Shown: positions 4,530 to 5,989 of the stretch, in pieces
How the letters are laid out: every line of letters starts with the position of its first letter
Position numbering within the stretch: the first letter of the stretch is position 1
Origin: an uncultured Desulfovibrio sp.
GTDB taxonomy: Bacteria; Desulfobacterota; Desulfovibrionia; Desulfovibrionales; Desulfovibrionaceae
DNA length: 5,989 bases
Reading direction: 5' to 3'
NCBI GenBank assembly: GCA_945871415.1
Contig: CAMBWG010000150.1
Location: forward strand, 1-5,989
Translations under genes and position numbers: made by a program
Notes under the pieces: generated by a model
The model's input: only the letters and a program-made list of their open reading frames with translations
Told to the model about the DNA's origin: nothing
Database searches by the model: none

Positions 4530-5989
4530 ATGAAGAAGAGGCAGAAAGCGCTGGTGGCTCTGCTGCTGGCCACGGGGCTGCTGAGTGTGCCTGCCGCCAG
4601 TCAGGCGGTGGATTTCAAAGTCAAGGGGACGTTTGACATCAGCTTTGAAACGTCCAACGTGGCGCCGCGCGGCGTCAACGGCGCTGATACGTTTGCCGCC
4701 TTCCAGCGCTGGCGCCTCCAGATGGATGCGGTGGCAAGCGAAAGTCTGAGCGGCAGTATCATGATTACTGTCGGTAGCGGCAGCAATGGTATTTCCTGGG
4801 GCAAAGGCGCGGACGGCGGAGCGACGGGCGCGGACGGCACGTCCGCGCTTGGCGTGCGTCATGCCTACCTTGACTGGATTGTGCCTGAAACGGACATCAA
4901 GGTTCGCATGGGCATTCAGCCCATACTGCTTCCCGGCTTTGTCACCGGCTGGAGCGCCGTCTACGGGCACTACTGTCCGGCCATTCTGACGAGCATTCCG
5001 CTGGTTACGGAAGGCGACACTACTGTCGCCGCCTCCATCTACTGGGCGCGTCCCTATAATGATAATTCGGATCTGACCCAGTACGGGCGCGATCAGAAGG
5101 GCTATCTTGATAATATTGATGTCTTTGCGCTGACGCTGCCCATTACCGGCTCCAATTTCAAAATTTCGCCGTGGGTACAGTACGCCATGATCGGCAAGAA
5201 CGGTCTGCGCGGCATGAATCCCGCCACCGGGCCCCGCGAATCTGCCTTCTATGCGCCCCGGGCCGGTCTTATGCCCATTCTCGGCAGCGGGCTCGGCTAT
5301 TCGGCCACCTTTGAAGGGGCTAATCTTGTCCAGAGCAGCCGCCCTTATGGCGACGGTATCTGGGCCGGTATCACCAGCCAGTTCAACTGGGATCCGTGGG
5401 AGCTGGCTCTTGAGTTCAGCTATGGCAGCGTCGATATGGGGAAGGTCAAAAACTATACGCAGTTTGATCCCGGCCAGCCCGGCAGGACCTTTGATCTCCG
5501 CCGCCACGGCTGGTACGCCGCCATGCGCCTTGACTACAAGTGCGACTGGGGTACTCCCGGCATCATCGCCTGGTACGGTCCCGGCGATGACAGCAATCCC
5601 TACAACGGTTCCGAGCGGCTGCCCCAGTTCAACACCCCGTGGCCGGTTTCTCCGCTCGGCTTCGGCGGCCAGTACTTCGATCTCAGTACCTGGAAAGTTC
5701 TGGGGCATAACCCCAGCGGCCTTGCCGGTGTCGTGGCCACGCTCAAGGACGTTTCCTTCATCGAGGATCTGCGCCATACCTTCAAGCTGGGCTATTATCA
5801 CGGCACCAACAGCAAGAACATGGTGAAGAATGCCAATATGACCACGTACCCCACCAAGAGCGCCGATGGTCCCATGGCCTATCTCACCACGACCGACTAT
5901 GCCATGGAAGCCAGCCTTTCCAATACATATGCCATTTATGAAAATCTCGAAATGAATGTGGAAGGCGCCTACCTCAACCTTCATCTTGC
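4530..5989 (+). CDS. Outer membrane homotrimeric porin (Desulfovibrio type), 3' end cut by the window
   Basis: This forms a trimeric beta-barrel pore for passive uptake of small solutes through the outer membrane. The frame is open from ATG 4530 to the window edge (486 complete codons, no stop). The N-terminus is a signal peptide: basic KKRQK, a Leu/Ala-rich core, then SQA|VDFKVKG with cleavage likely after Ala26. Mature landmarks of the Desulfovibrio porin family are FAAFQRWRLQMDAVASESLSG (a run starting near 55), the AYLDW...DIKVRMGIQ segment, YLDNIDVFALTLP, GTPGIIAWYGPGDD (341-354) followed by NGSERLP, and ENLEMNVEGAYLNL at the end. Alternating polar/hydrophobic beta strands rich in aromatics run throughout. 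Perhaps a few tens of residues are missing, including the terminal strand. Two cysteines occur in the mature part (149 and 338), which is uncommon for porins. It is monocistronic as far as visible, with its own promoter candidate, long leader and strong ribosome site. The pore's substrate is unknown. Confidence 0.92.
   Translation, partial: MKKRQKALVALLLATGLLSVPAASQAVDFKVKGTFDISFETSNVAPRGVNGADTFAAFQRWRLQMDAVASESLSGSIMITVGSGSNGISWGKGADGGATGADGTSALGVRHAYLDWIVPETDIKVRMGIQPILLPGFVTGWSAVYGHYCPAILTSIPLVTEGDTTVAASIYWARPYNDNSDLTQYGRDQKGYLDNIDVFALTLPITGSNFKISPWVQYAMIGKNGLRGMNPATGPRESAFYAPRAGLMPILGSGLGYSATFEGANLVQSSRPYGDGIWAGITSQFNWDPWELALEFSYGSVDMGKVKNYTQFDPGQPGRTFDLRRHGWYAAMRLDYKCDWGTPGIIAWYGPGDDSNPYNGSERLPQFNTPWPVSPLGFGGQYFDLSTWKVLGHNPSGLAGVVATLKDVSFIEDLRHTFKLGYYHGTNSKNMVKNANMTTYPTKSADGPMAYLTTTDYAMEASLSNTYAIYENLEMNVEGAYLNLHL

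Noticed and set aside
4107..5984. Very long open frame (625 codons) on the minus strand opposite the porin gene
   Set aside because: The + strand has a signal peptide, perfect ribosome site and clear porin family motifs over the same DNA. The minus-strand product resembles no family, and its end is low-complexity Lys/Arg. It is a by-product of codon composition.

Overview
This window looks like chromosomal core genome from a Desulfovibrionaceae-type sulfate or sulfite reducer (Desulfovibrio/Bilophila/Mailhella relatives). The last gene belongs to the trimeric outer-membrane porin family typical of that group. The order zapA, 6S RNA, rny (RNase Y) also fits a deltaproteobacterial genome, since most other proteobacteria lack RNase Y. 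Genus and species cannot be fixed from the sequence alone. All recognised protein genes are on the + strand, and I see no mobile element, CRISPR array, tRNA or rRNA.

Layout: (1) 1-628 is the 3' end of glmU, whose C-terminal left-handed beta-helix acetyltransferase domain makes UDP-GlcNAc precursors. A long perfect hairpin (659-690) follows it. (2) 831-1361 holds a small coiled-coil ZapB-like gene and zapA, a divisome pair. A good extended -10 promoter sits so close to the zapB-like ATG that the mRNA is predicted to be leaderless. (3) About 1373-1546 is a 6S RNA gene (ssrS), recognised by its long closing stem and conserved apical hairpin. (4) 1547-1701 is a structured leader, and 1702-3261 is complete rny, encoding a membrane-anchored endoribonuclease. 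(5) 3263-3859 is a divergent TRIC/UPF0126-family membrane protein that starts one base after the rny stop and has lost its glycine-rich pore motifs. A strong GC-rich terminator at 4013-4043 closes this unit. (6) 4041-4529 is a long non-coding stretch with a pyrimidine tract, a TATAAT promoter candidate and an mRNA leader with several hairpins. (7) 4530 to the window end is an outer-membrane homotrimeric porin gene with signal peptide, cut at the 3' edge near the end of its barrel.

The genes cover envelope precursor synthesis (GlmU), Z-ring assembly (ZapB-like, ZapA), growth-phase control of RNA polymerase (6S RNA), mRNA turnover (RNase Y), a putative inner-membrane cation channel and outer-membrane permeability (porin). 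No clearly novel multi-gene system is visible. The most interesting signals are the predicted leaderless zapB-like mRNA, the degenerate TRIC protein, and the structured leaders before rny and the porin gene.
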